DNA from: a virus | Length of the DNA stretch: 64,000 bases | Strand: one strand, 5' to 3' | Virus record (IMG/VR): IMGVR_UViG_3300027969_000050 | Span: 62,001 to 126,000 of that record | In this document: piece after piece, positions 47,161 through 55,624 of the stretch | Numbering within the stretch: position 1 is the first letter of the stretch | Layout of the letters: each line of letters opens with the position of its first letter | Translations under genes and position numbers: made by a program | Notes under the pieces: generated by a model | Seen by the model: only the letters and a program-made list of their open reading frames with translations | Databases searched by the model: none | Told to the model about the DNA's origin: nothing

Positions 47161-47538
47161 CTAGTTGTCTAGCGCGTTGTCTCGTATCTCAATGTGCTGA
47201 TCCGGATTGGGAGCAAGCTCAACTATAAGACTCTCGGGTATCTTAGTGAGAAAGCGCTCCCTATTAGCTGGGGTCATGTTTGCGTCAATGGTCGTAATCT
47301 CATGCTCTCTGCACCAATCTGGAACAATTGCTAATAGGCGCTGAAAAAGCCCCGAGCCATTCGAAAATAAGCTCATGGCCATGAACAGTCCCTCTGAGAC
47401 TCGAAACTGATAAAAAGAACCATCTTTTAGCGTTCCCTTGGCATCAAAGCACCATGCCCCCTCCACGCCTAAGTCCTCAACTTCAAATATGCCTTCGCCA
47501 AACAACCTGCAAAGTTCATTTACATCTTCAATTAACAT
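47161..47538 (-). CDS. Hypothetical protein, 125 aa
   Basis: Mixed fold with GAWCFDAKGTLKDGSFYQFR and a helical DWCREHEITTIDANMTPANRERFL. The order of strands and helices could fit a small GNAT-like or chaperone fold, but no key motif is visible. It follows the collar fibre gene, so it may be fibre-associated. Confidence 0.5.
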   Translation of the reverse strand: MLIEDVNELCRLFGEGIFEVEDLGVEGAWCFDAKGTLKDGSFYQFRVSEGLFMAMSLFSNGSGLFQRLLAIVPDWCREHEITTIDANMTPANRERFLTKIPESLIVELAPNPDQHIEIRDNALDN

Positions 47539-47548
47539 GCCTGCCCCC

Positions 47549-48640
47549 TTAAAGTTTGATCATGGACTGCGCCGGAAGTCTGTAATAGGTCTCATAGGCC
47601 GCATTGTTAGCGCCAAACGCTGTGGCATTTGGAGCGTAAGATAGCTTAGCAGTCGCCCACGGGAATCCGGATCCGTACTGCACAATAGTTGAGCCAGCCG
47701 GGGCGGAAGGAACCTTAAAGGTATCCGTGTTATTGCCGCCAAACGAATATCCAATGATTGAAAACAGGGCGGTGTATTGACTGGCGTAAGCATTATAAGA
47801 TGCTCCGTTGCAAAGCACCCAGCCATTTGGTTGGGTGGTCCTACCAAAAGAGCTTATTGTTCCAGTAGGTACAGTAATTGCATGCCAGTTGCTGCCATCG
47901 GAATAATAAAGAGAAAATGTGTCATAAGCCCAAAACTGTTTTCCCGCTCCTGCACTGGAAGCGGATGGTCGGTTTACATATGTATCACGAGTCGTTACAA
48001 TTTGGCTTGGAATTGCGCCCGCCGCAAGCTTGGCGGCGGTTACAGCACCGTCTTTAATCTTAGACTCTATTACTGCGTTGGTGGCAAGTTCAGTCTCGCC
48101 AACTTTTCCGGCCCCAATTGCAAGGCTGGAGAAGGTGCCTGTGATTGCTCCTGCCGCAGATGAGGTGGAGTCCAACAGCCTAGTTGTAGTATTAAGCGAC
48201 TCACCAGCAATGTTCTTAATTGAAATCTTGCTTGGGTTGATCGCGGCACTAACGGATATGTTGTCATCGCCAATGACATTCGAATTAATTGAAAGGAGGT
48301 CGTATGTGCCAGATACCTGTGAGCCAACACCCGCTCCAAAGTTAGTAGTAGACGCAAGGGCATTTCCCGCATTTGTCAATGCGCTTCGAAGCTCGCTGGT
48401 AAGCTTAGCTTGATTAACCGAGGCGTCCTTGAGCTTTGCCCCAGTTACCTGATCGTCAGCGATCTTAGCTGTCGTGATCGCGTTGTTCTGAATTCCATTC
48501 GTAGGAATCTGTGTTCCTCCGGTACCCCCGCCCGTATGGTTGTGGGCATCAACCTTTTCCCAGTTTGCCTTCAGTACTGCGTCGTTAAAGTAATCATTAG
48601 GACCCCAAGTAACAAGCCCCATGTTTGGAGTCTCAGCCAT
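47549..48640 (-). CDS. Tail fibre protein with collar domain, 363 aa
   Basis: N-terminus NMGLVTWGPNDYFND..NWEKVDAHNHTGG is a typical virion-attachment start. The middle has repeated fibre triplets (ITTAKIADDQVTGAKLKDAS). The C-terminal part is a phage tail collar domain: PTGTISSFGRTTQPNGWVLC and SFGGNNTDTFKVP. It probably contacts the host surface. It is a paralogue of the 407-aa fibre upstream. Confidence 0.8.
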   Translation of the reverse strand: MAETPNMGLVTWGPNDYFNDAVLKANWEKVDAHNHTGGGTGGTQIPTNGIQNNAITTAKIADDQVTGAKLKDASVNQAKLTSELRSALTNAGNALASTTNFGAGVGSQVSGTYDLLSINSNVIGDDNISVSAAINPSKISIKNIAGESLNTTTRLLDSTSSAAGAITGTFSSLAIGAGKVGETELATNAVIESKIKDGAVTAAKLAAGAIPSQIVTTRDTYVNRPSASSAGAGKQFWAYDTFSLYYSDGSNWHAITVPTGTISSFGRTTQPNGWVLCNGASYNAYASQYTALFSIIGYSFGGNNTDTFKVPSAPAGSTIVQYGSGFPWATAKLSYAPNATAFGANNAAYETYYRLPAQSMIKL

Positions 48641-49863
48641 TAGTTCCTAACCTTCATGATGTGCATAATAGAAATATAGCTTGGCCGGTTATCAAAAGTA
48701 CTAAGGCCAGATCCCGTTAGCCCGGTATTTCCCTCCGTTGCCGCAGGTCCAGTCGAGAAACTAGCGTCTCCGTCTAGCGTTGCCGCGCCCGCCCTACCAG
48801 AAACTGGATACTGTTGACCAGAAGGAATTGAATTATTGTTTATCGGCTCCATTGGTCCGCCCGTACTATCTTGCGCGTATCGATGCGCGGTTCCGGCTTT
48901 TGTCACAAAGTTACTATTGCTTTTTGGCCCCTTGCCAGCAGCGACAAGGAAAATATTGTCATTTTTATGCGTGTGCTGCAAGTCAGCAGTTTTAGCACCT
49001 GTTAAAAGGTGGCTGTGAGCGGGAACGCTATGCGTGTGAGCCAACGTATGGCTATGAGCGAGCGAAAGGGTATTCTCTCCGCCAATGTATCCAACCAAAT
49101 CAGGGTTGGTTGCAATCGAAGTCGATACTTGAGGGTCCGAAGTCGTCATTGAAATTTTTGCAAAGTTTGTAGCCGTGTACTCGTGTGGTGCGGCTAATGT
49201 ACTACCGGTGGTGAACGTAGTGTTGCTCGGAAAGATTGTTGGTGCGACAATGGAGTAGGTCCTATTAGGCTGGAGACCAGTAGAATTAGCCAACCGGAAA
49301 GTCTTGGACCCAACGGTCGAGGTCGTAATTTGGAACACGACCCCAATGCCAACTTGGTCTCCGGAGTCAGACGCGCACATTATAAACTTACTTTGAAGAT
49401 TGGGAACGGTAAAATCTTGGGTTCCCAGATCGTGATTACCAGCAGTTAGCGTGCGACCATCGCAAATGACCCAGCTAGGAGTCTTTCCAAAAAGATCGAC
49501 TAGTGTGGCCTCGGTCGGGGTTGGATGCCACCAAGGAACAATTGCGCCAATCGGCATTCTTGCGAATGGGTGCATTTTGCTATAAGTAACGGCCTCGTCA
49601 GCGATCTTTGCGGTCGTAACGGCCTTGTTTACAAGGGCGTCCGTTCCTACCGACTTTGACTGCGTTGAGATAACACCCGGAGCAATTTTATCGATGGTAA
49701 CTGCCCCGGTGGCAATAGAATCGGTCTGAATCAGCTTGCCCTTGCCGGGTGTATGGTCATGGTCCTCTACTTTAAGCCAGTTATCAGCTAGTTGCTGATA
49801 GTTGTACTTATCCGTAGAGGCATTCCAGATTGTAAGGCCCAAGGCCGAAGTAGTAAAAGCCAT
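48640..49863 (-). CDS. Tail fibre protein with collar domain and His-rich loop, 407 aa
   Basis: Same layout as the 363-aa fibre: NYQQLADNWLKVEDHDHTPG start, fibre triplets, then a collar domain with MPIGAIVPWW..WVICDGRTL..FTVPNLQSKF. Residues about 265-300 carry HSHTLAHTHSVPAHSHLL, the HxH clusters that bind iron in T4 gp37-like tips. Likely host-recognition fibre. Confidence 0.8.
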   Translation of the reverse strand: MAFTTSALGLTIWNASTDKYNYQQLADNWLKVEDHDHTPGKGKLIQTDSIATGAVTIDKIAPGVISTQSKSVGTDALVNKAVTTAKIADEAVTYSKMHPFARMPIGAIVPWWHPTPTEATLVDLFGKTPSWVICDGRTLTAGNHDLGTQDFTVPNLQSKFIMCASDSGDQVGIGVVFQITTSTVGSKTFRLANSTGLQPNRTYSIVAPTIFPSNTTFTTGSTLAAPHEYTATNFAKISMTTSDPQVSTSIATNPDLVGYIGGENTLSLAHSHTLAHTHSVPAHSHLLTGAKTADLQHTHKNDNIFLVAAGKGPKSNSNFVTKAGTAHRYAQDSTGGPMEPINNNSIPSGQQYPVSGRAGAATLDGDASFSTGPAATEGNTGLTGSGLSTFDNRPSYISIMHIMKVRN

Positions 49864-49903
49864 CGATACTTAACTGCTTGCTAACGGGCAAAACCCTCTA
49901 TTC

Positions 49904-50137
49904 CTAAAGCAGGATCTTCAGCGCCAAGTCTATTGGACATTCCTTGCTGAGCAAATAACTAGCCTTCCGCCAAGAAAGAGGCTGCTCGTAAGAGCGAACC
50001 CCGTTCTTGGTATTTACTTCTACCGTCATTTTTGCCTCAGATAGCGCTTTTGCATCCTTGGCAGAGAAACCCAGACGTTCAAATTCTGAGATCCTGTATC
50101 GAGCAATTTTGTCCTCGGTTGTTGCAGTTGTAGACAT
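49904..50137 (-). CDS. Hypothetical protein, 77 aa
   Basis: Small helical protein (FERLGFSAKDAKALSEAKM). It sits between the endolysin and the fibres with its start overlapping nothing. No membrane segment, so not a holin. Confidence 0.55.
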   Translation of the reverse strand: MSTTATTEDKIARYRISEFERLGFSAKDAKALSEAKMTVEVNTKNGVRSYEQPLSWRKASYLLSKECPIDLALKILL

Positions 50138-50163
50138 GTAAACCCCACGGGTTGTGATTTACT

Positions 50164-51573
50164 TTACTTAAAGTAAGAAACATCGCAATGACCAATCCCG
50201 TCACATGTGTGTGGCGTTGGTCCGGTTTGCCCATCCGTAAACTGAACCGCCCAGAGGTTCTTCTTGGCGATTTCCGGAACATTAGATTCCGGACTTGATG
50301 AATAATTTGCGTGCCAGTAACGAAGCGGCTTTTTGTTTTGATCCACTGGCCACTTTTCCAGAGTTCCATTAATGTACCAGCCGCCACTGTAGAGAACGCG
50401 AACTGTGTATCCAAGACGCGCTACCTCTTTGATGAAGGTCGCAACCCAAACATCTCCCTTTTTGTTCTCAAATTTCGGATCTTCCCAATCGAGGACGATT
50501 CGTTCGTCTGCCTTTAGCTTGCCCGCTTTTTTGATTGCATCAACAAGGTTCTTGGCTTCCGCCTCTGGCTTGTTACCGTTTCCGGGACGAGCAAAGTGAT
50601 AGACAAATCGAGTCAACCCAAGCTTACCGGCTTCTGCAAATCGCTTTACAAACTCATGGTCTTGGAAGGTAGCACCTTCGCTTGCCTTAAGAATAATGAG
50701 AGAATGACCCGCAGCCTTGTACTTAGCCAAATCAATTGGGGCATCGCCCTCATAGATATCAGCAAAGTACTTAGCGTTGGGATTGGCCTTTGGCTTTTTT
50801 GTTGCCTTTGGTTTTGCGGTCGGCTTCTTCTTAGGAGCGGGTTTTGGCTTCGGGGTAGGAGTTGGGGCAGGGGTTGGTTTAGGCGTCGGCTTAACCGGAG
50901 GCTTTGGCGTTGGCGCCTTTGCCTTTGGCTTTTTTACAGCCGGTTTACGAAGAGCCTTCCAAGTTCCGAGTCCTACAACTCCGTCAGCGGTTAGCTTCTT
51001 GGCCTTTTGGAACTTGATAACCTGAGACTTAGTTGCACGGCCAAAAGTATTGCTCTTTGTCGGGTACGGCCAGAAGCCGTGCCTCTTGAGAAGAGTTTTT
51101 AGCGTATGGACCTCGGGGCCTTTGCTGGCTCTAGTTAAGGTTGGATCAGCGTGCCATTTGACAACGGCTGGATAGTTACCAGCCCTCCATTTAAAGTGCC
51201 AAGGCTCTGAAGCGCCATCTGACCACTTTTTGGCCCAGCCAAATTGTTCGCCGTAGTTGGCAATTAAATTTTGTGTGGGCGTGTCAGCGTCAACAGCAAT
51301 TCCTAATCCATGATTTGATGTTCCGGGAACAGCGGCTAGGTTTCCTCCGCTTTTGTATTTTTCCCATGCCGCGTTTTGACTCCATGCCCCACGAGAAAGA
51401 TCTCCGGGTCGTCCCAAAGGCCTGTAAGAGTCATTGACCCCAACGTTCCGTCCGTGCTTCTCTTTACAGAAGCGAGCAAAGGCGTTCCAAGCCTCTGCGG
51501 CGTCGTCGCGTAGTTGCCCCCCGCCAGCGATGCTCGTCAGTTCATATGGTTTAAGTTTTCCGTTAGCGCTCAT
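50164..51573 (-). CDS. Endolysin: M15 peptidase, PG-binding and GH25 lysozyme, 469 aa
   Basis: Residues 1-135 are a VanY-like M15 peptidase with zinc ligands in SNHGLGIAVD (His88, Asp95) and EPWHFKW (His126). Residues about 140-205 are a peptidoglycan-binding domain (VHTLKTLLKRHGFW..GRATKSQVIKFQ..GVVGLGTWKAL). A Pro/Lys/Thr linker (205-262) follows. Residues 266-469 are a GH25 muramidase (FADIYEGD, IILKASEGATFQD, IVLDWED). It cleaves both peptide stems and glycan. Two catalytic domains on either side of a binding domain fit an endolysin of a Gram-positive or actinobacterial host. Confidence 0.85.
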   Translation of the reverse strand: MSANGKLKPYELTSIAGGGQLRDDAAEAWNAFARFCKEKHGRNVGVNDSYRPLGRPGDLSRGAWSQNAAWEKYKSGGNLAAVPGTSNHGLGIAVDADTPTQNLIANYGEQFGWAKKWSDGASEPWHFKWRAGNYPAVVKWHADPTLTRASKGPEVHTLKTLLKRHGFWPYPTKSNTFGRATKSQVIKFQKAKKLTADGVVGLGTWKALRKPAVKKPKAKAPTPKPPVKPTPKPTPAPTPTPKPKPAPKKKPTAKPKATKKPKANPNAKYFADIYEGDAPIDLAKYKAAGHSLIILKASEGATFQDHEFVKRFAEAGKLGLTRFVYHFARPGNGNKPEAEAKNLVDAIKKAGKLKADERIVLDWEDPKFENKKGDVWVATFIKEVARLGYTVRVLYSGGWYINGTLEKWPVDQNKKPLRYWHANYSSSPESNVPEIAKKNLWAVQFTDGQTGPTPHTCDGIGHCDVSYFK

Positions 51574-51637
51574 TCATTCTCCAATATCGTTATTGTCTAT
51601 TAACAGGTCGGTTTTCTATTTAAAAAATTAAGCTTAG

Positions 51638-52246
51638 TTAAAGCTTTTCTGGGTGTCTAGCGACATAGCCAGACGTTGGTTTTAGTGGTAGTTGCCACCT
51701 TGATGGAGAAGCTCCTGATGTATCAAAAGTCACTCCGGCAACCCGCATCCAAACATGTCCTGAGTTTGGGTATACGGTGATCCACTTACCTTTACCAGAT
51801 ACGCCCCAAGACATGAGCGCACCAGAGGCTAAAGGGGAAGAAATCAACCTTCCTCCATGTAGCGCATAAGAAACTGATCCCGAGCAGTCATAACCGCTTG
51901 AAGCAAACGATCCGTGACCTCCACCCCACAAGTATGGAAGGGTGGCAATTTTATTTCCCGCCCAAATGGTCTTCTTGACCTCATTGGGGGCAGTTTCAGG
52001 AGCATATGCAGTGCCAGATAGGACGACTGCCGTGCTGCCCTCAACGGTTGGCTTGCTGCCCTTAGAAAGGACAATCGGCGCTCGCCAAACGTAATAGGGT
52101 TTTTGTGAACCAGTTTTGTACTGAACCACCTTGATAGCACCTTGAATGCCATCTGGAGATGGGTAATATTGAACAGCCGATGCCGTCCCTGTAAAGAGAA
52201 GGCTGGTAAATAGGGCGGTTACGGCAACCGCCTTGGGGATAAACAT
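51638..52246 (-). CDS. Secreted NlpC/P60-like protein, 202 aa
   Basis: Start ATG 52246 with AAGGAAG upstream. Signal peptide: KAVAVTALFTSLLFTGTASA (cleavage about residue 24). The C-terminal domain has LPYLWGGGHGSF..GYDCSGSVSYALHGG (catalytic-type Cys) and SGHVWMRVAGVTFDTSG (His), as in NlpC/P60 and CHAP-like cysteine peptidases. Similar secreted proteins occur in actinobacteria, so it may be host-derived. It could act on host peptidoglycan from outside, or on the envelope at lysis. Confidence 0.7.
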   Translation of the reverse strand: MFIPKAVAVTALFTSLLFTGTASAVQYYPSPDGIQGAIKVVQYKTGSQKPYYVWRAPIVLSKGSKPTVEGSTAVVLSGTAYAPETAPNEVKKTIWAGNKIATLPYLWGGGHGSFASSGYDCSGSVSYALHGGRLISSPLASGALMSWGVSGKGKWITVYPNSGHVWMRVAGVTFDTSGASPSRWQLPLKPTSGYVARHPEKL

Positions 52247-52448
52247 AAATCTTCCTTGGACCACACCCGTTTGTCCTACATTGACTTCGCAAGCCGACTT
52301 CTAGCTGACAACTCAATACTTTCAGCTTATGGCTGGGTGAGACCTAGTGGAATCATCTCCTTCCGTCGAGGTTAACTGATCGTCGCTTACTTGATACTAC
52401 TGACGAATCATTTCTTCTACCTATTAACCGCCGCTTGGAGATCAAAAA

Positions 52449-52520
52449 TGGGGGCGGAAGGACTCGAACCTTCAACCTTCGGCTTAAAAGGCCGCTGCTC
52501 TACCATTGAGCTACGCCCCC
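52449..52520 (-). tRNA. tRNA-Lys (anticodon TTT)
   Basis: Full cloverleaf: acceptor GGGGGCG/CGCCCCC, D arm GCTC..GAGC, anticodon loop CTTTTAA, T arm GAAGG-TTCGAGT-CCTTC, discriminator A. The anticodon stem has one G-A mismatch at its outer pair. No CCA is encoded after position 52449. Confidence 0.85.
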
Positions 52521-52888
52521 CTTGGAACCGTGACTGCGACCATCGTCTATTCCGGGCAAGCCCTAGTGACTGGTCCACATCGACCTATGCGACGAATATC
52601 ACACTTGGCACTCCCGTCACAGACGGGTTGATCGATGCTTGGCTCCCACAGGACTTACGGCACGGCCCGCCTTGCGATAACCTTTAATAAGACGGTACAG
52701 AACTGCATTCCAACAGTTCCCCGAATGGCCTAAAAGTGTTATCTAACTAGACCTGTTTGCCGGATAACCGTCCGGTCGGCTCTATAGACCTGATCTCATG
52801 CAGACTCCTTGCTTTGCTGTGAATTGGACTTAACTCTTTACTCGCTAAAGTTACGCGAACAACCCATTGACGTAACTTTAACTGCTAG
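52521..52888. other. Spacer between tRNA genes without a recognised gene
   Basis: No coding frame with a ribosome binding site and no further cloverleaf. A small perfect hairpin CCCGTC-ACA-GACGGG lies at 52613-52627. The spacer may carry decayed tRNA or processing sequences. Confidence 0.4.
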
Positions 52889-53316
52889 TACGGGGAGTGG
52901 GACTCGAACCCACACTGAAAGGATTTTAAGTCCTCGTCCTCTGCCAATTGGGATATCCCCGCCTCGACTTCTCTGTGGCAATTAGCGCATAGAAGAACAC
53001 AATTCTCTATTTCTTCCAAACCCTTTTCAAGGGTAAGAAGCGAAATGCCCCTCTTGCTTGTTTTCAGATCTGGGTTCAAATGATGAAACTCAAGAGCGCC
53101 AATATACGAATCATATCCGCACGCAACGCACTTTCCCCCAGCCGACTCAACCAATGCCTTTTTTCTTTCTCTTGCATAGTCTGAGGTTGTTTTGATATAA
53201 GGTTTTTTCTCTTTTCGGTATTTGGCTATCTTTGCTGCGTTTCTACATTTAGTAGAACAGAACTTTCTTTTGGGGCTAATGACTTCGTTTGAGCAATTAT
53301 GCTTATGGCATGTCAT
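52885..53316 (-). CDS. HNH endonuclease whose C-terminus is read from a tRNA gene, 143 aa
   Basis: The N-terminus has CHKHNC..FCSTKC (zinc). The HNH core is KCVACGYDS..GALEFHHLNPD..NCVLLCANCHREVEAG, complete with CxxC pairs and His-His. The last ~23 residues (ISQLAEDEDLKSFQ...) are the in-frame reading of the tRNA at 52889-52962, and the stop lies just beyond it. This is probably a free-standing homing endonuclease inserted next to the tRNA. Confidence 0.75.
   Translation of the reverse strand: MTCHKHNCSNEVISPKRKFCSTKCRNAAKIAKYRKEKKPYIKTTSDYARERKKALVESAGGKCVACGYDSYIGALEFHHLNPDLKTSKRGISLLTLEKGLEEIENCVLLCANCHREVEAGISQLAEDEDLKSFQCGFESHSPY
52889..52962 (-). tRNA. tRNA with UAA anticodon (Leu), short variable loop
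   Basis: 74 nt: acceptor GCGGGGA/TCCCCGT (G1-U72 wobble), anticodon stem GAGGA/TCCTT with loop CTTAAAA, anticodon TAA, variable loop of only 5 nt (TCAGT), T arm GTGGG-TTCGAGT-CCCAC, discriminator A. The D stem has a C-A mismatch. Leu tRNAs normally have a long variable arm, absent here. No CCA encoded. It overlaps the HNH gene. Confidence 0.7.
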
Positions 53317-53321
53317 ACTGA

Positions 53322-53335
53322 TTACCGAACGGTAA
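53322..53335. promoter_or_regulatory. Inverted repeat before the HNH start
   Basis: TTACCG-AA-CGGTAA, a 6-bp dyad 6 bases upstream of the HNH start codon. It could be an operator or a small hairpin limiting translation. Confidence 0.3.
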
Positions 53336-53397
53336 ACACAACTTTAACGTGTATACCGATTCCACCACCCGAGCGGGTGAGCCTACAGTATAACAAA

Positions 53398-53470
53398 CTC
53401 CCCGACTAGGACTCGAACCTAGGACCTAACGATTAACAGTCGTTCGCTCTGCCAACTGAGCTATCGGGGA
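53398..53470 (-). tRNA. tRNA-Asn (anticodon GTT)
   Basis: 73 nt with canonical arms: acceptor TCCCCGA/TCGGGGA, D arm GCTC..GAGC, anticodon loop CTGTTAA, T arm CTAGG-TTCGAGT-CCTAG, discriminator G. No CCA encoded. First tRNA after the ribonucleotide reductase gene in the leftward direction. Confidence 0.9.
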
Positions 53471-53546
53471 CTATGTACCAAGGCTATCAGGAGAACTTCT
53501 TGATAGCAAGGAATTGACGGGCCGGATTAGCTCCGACCCGCCAGCC

Positions 53547-53831
53547 CTAAATCCCGCAGGCCCCGCCCTTACAACGCTCTTCGCTTTCCTCATAGACAAC
53601 GCCAACATTATCTTTGGCGACCTCATAAGGAACAGCGCTGAGTGGCTGGCCTCCACGCGCACCGTCCGGGTAGGCTGTGATACCACGAAGGCCCGGAAGA
53701 TACTTATAAAGCATGTGTGCAAAATCATCTACTTCTTGCGGATCAACAATCGGATAGGGCAGGTTGATAGTCGAAGAAATAGCGTGATCTACATACTGCT
53801 GCAACCATGCTTGGAACGCAACTCGCTTCTC
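53547..53831 (-). CDS. nrdJ: C-terminal part of ribonucleotide reductase, +1 frame
   Basis: Continuation of the reductase in the +1 frame: EKRVAFQAWLQQYVDHAISSTINLP is the conserved C-terminal region of class II reductases, and the tail ERCKGGACGI carries the redox-active Cys pair. As an independent frame it is open to 53876 but has no ribosome binding site. Joined after Asn at 53833, with one T skipped, it gives a 560-aa protein with the expected family order. Confidence 0.7.
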   Translation of the reverse strand, partial: EKRVAFQAWLQQYVDHAISSTINLPYPIVDPQEVDDFAHMLYKYLPGLRGITAYPDGARGGQPLSAVPYEVAKDNVGVVYEESEERCKGGACGI

Positions 53832-55230
53832 AATTATAAGCCATCGAGTAGGCGTCCTCAATGCTATCTGGATCAACTCCTTGATCGATTAGCCTTGCGG
53901 CTGTTGGGTCAACAACGTACTGATAACGAATGACATCGCCATCATGACGCGCTTCCTTGTAACGTCGTTTGAACGCCACACAGAAGATTGGCTCAATTCC
54001 TGTAGTCGTCTCTGCGATGATTCCAATAGTCCCGGTAGGGGCAATGGCTCGAGTTTTGACAGGTGCAGAGAGATCGTGCTTAGTGGCCCACTTAGTAGCA
54101 ACCTCAGTGGAAGTCGCATACACCTTAAGCCACTCTTCAAGCTCATCATTGGGTTCGTACTTGACTCCGCGCTTCAAAAGCCATTCATGAATTCCCATTA
54201 GGCCAAGACCAAGACGACGGTTCTTGCTACGAGTATCTGCGATCTCCTCGTGAGGAATATCCGAGTAAACGGTTCCGGCAACCAAGAACAGCGTTGCCAA
54301 ATCCATTACTTCTTCAAGCTCCTCAACGGACTCGATGCGTGACAGGTTCAAAGAACCCAAGTTGCAGATATCCGAATCGTCAGCCGAAGTAACCTCGGTA
54401 CAAGCGTTACGGAGCGTCTCACCAGCGTTATCGCCAATATCAACACTGAAACCCGGCTCGGCGGTTTTAACCATATTCTCTACGCCTAAACGGTAAATTC
54501 TATGAGCGCGTTCGTGCTTTTCATGTTTTGGATCCTCGTAAGCGGCAAAAAACTCATCATCAAGCAAAACACTCACGTTTGTGAATTCCATGCTTGCCGG
54601 GAAGTTGAAATCCTTTTCTTTCAAGGCTCGAACCTCTGGGGACCAATCCTTCATCAAAATAAAAGCTTCGCAATCTTCATGGCTCCAATTAAGTCCAGCC
54701 CAAATAGCTGAACGACGAGCGCCTCCCTGCATTACTCCACGACCAACCTCATTGACAACATTCATCAAAGGAATTGGTCCGGAGGCGATTCCTCCAGTAC
54801 GAGCAATCAAAGATCCAGAAGGGCGAATGTCAGAATAATCAACTCCAACACCTGCTCCTGTCTGGAGGCTCATCGTAACCTTCTTTAAAAGATCAGCCCA
54901 ACCTTCACGAGAATCTTCTGCTCGATAAAGAGCGCAATTCTGCGTCTGATGTAAACCACGACCAGAAGCATAAAGATAACGACCTCCGGGCATGAACTTA
55001 CGCTCAGAGATAAATTGAACTAGTTTCTGAAACTCAGAATCATCAGATGTATAGCCAAGAGAACCAAGAACGTGAGTTACCACGCGCTCTGCGGTTTGAG
55101 GCCAGTCTTCAATTCCGTACTCGTCTTTCCAAGCATACTTCTGTTCGTAGATTGTACGAGCAAAATCGCTAAGAGGATACTTGTCTTTTTCTGCCGATAA
55201 AACTACCGGCTCGCTACTTTTTAGTGACAT
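53830..55230 (-). CDS. nrdJ: Ribonucleotide reductase large subunit, class II-like, main part, 466 aa
   Basis: Start ATG 55230 with AGAAGG upstream; the frame is open to 55278. Visible are QTGAGVGVDYSDIRP, the NACTE catalytic Cys/Glu segment, SDICNLGSLNLSRI and IAPTGTIGIIAETTTGIEPIF. It reduces ribonucleotides to deoxyribonucleotides, probably with adenosylcobalamin (NrdJ type). The frame ends at TGA (53830-53832) inside the conserved SIEDAYSMAYN region, and the rest of the protein continues in the +1 frame. A -10-like TATAAG lies just upstream of the start. Confidence 0.8.
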   Translation of the reverse strand: MSLKSSEPVVLSAEKDKYPLSDFARTIYEQKYAWKDEYGIEDWPQTAERVVTHVLGSLGYTSDDSEFQKLVQFISERKFMPGGRYLYASGRGLHQTQNCALYRAEDSREGWADLLKKVTMSLQTGAGVGVDYSDIRPSGSLIARTGGIASGPIPLMNVVNEVGRGVMQGGARRSAIWAGLNWSHEDCEAFILMKDWSPEVRALKEKDFNFPASMEFTNVSVLLDDEFFAAYEDPKHEKHERAHRIYRLGVENMVKTAEPGFSVDIGDNAGETLRNACTEVTSADDSDICNLGSLNLSRIESVEELEEVMDLATLFLVAGTVYSDIPHEEIADTRSKNRRLGLGLMGIHEWLLKRGVKYEPNDELEEWLKVYATSTEVATKWATKHDLSAPVKTRAIAPTGTIGIIAETTTGIEPIFCVAFKRRYKEARHDGDVIRYQYVVDPTAARLIDQGVDPDSIEDAYSMAYN

Positions 55231-55437
55231 TTCTTGCCTTCTGGTCTTTGGTGTATCTCTTATAGAGGTGTCGGTCATCTTGTCTAAGTGGAAACCCTGC
55301 TTGATATTAGCGATGATTTTTCTGTATTTTCTTTATATCTTTTTGGGCTATCTTAAACAGATGCCAACTGCTTTTCCCAGCCGCCAACCAAGGTTACACC
55401 CCCTGTCAAGTGTCTTAATAAGAGGAAGGAGGTTTCT

Positions 55438-55611
55438 ATGTCTAAACAAGCAACATCAGCACTTTCAGGTTTGGTTGTGGCTATTTTTACGGCCCTAGTG
55501 GCGTTTGGAGTAATTGGTGGGGAGCAGGCTTCAGTAGTTCAGGGAGTCATCATTGCCGCAGTATCTTTTGCTGCGACGGTAGGTATCCGTTCAGCACGCG
55601 CACCCAAGTAG
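55438..55611 (+). CDS. Holin-like two-TM peptide, 57 aa
   Basis: AGGAAGGAGG precedes ATG 55438. Two transmembrane segments (SALSGLVVAIFTALVAFGVIG and VVQGVIIAAVSFAATVGI), then a short basic tail IRSARAPK. This is the size and layout of class II phage holins; actinophage holins often end with IRSK-like tails. It is not next to the endolysin, so the holin call rests on topology. A strong terminator follows. Confidence 0.6.
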   Translation: MSKQATSALSGLVVAIFTALVAFGVIGGEQASVVQGVIIAAVSFAATVGIRSARAPK

Positions 55612-55624
55612 TAGATTAGATATT

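Noticed and set aside
50596-51025. Rightward frames opposite the endolysin linker
   Set aside because: Antisense of the Pro/Lys/Thr linker; hydrophobic repeats are an artefact.
53514-53933. 139-codon rightward frame
   Set aside because: Antisense to the conserved ribonucleotide reductase C-terminus.
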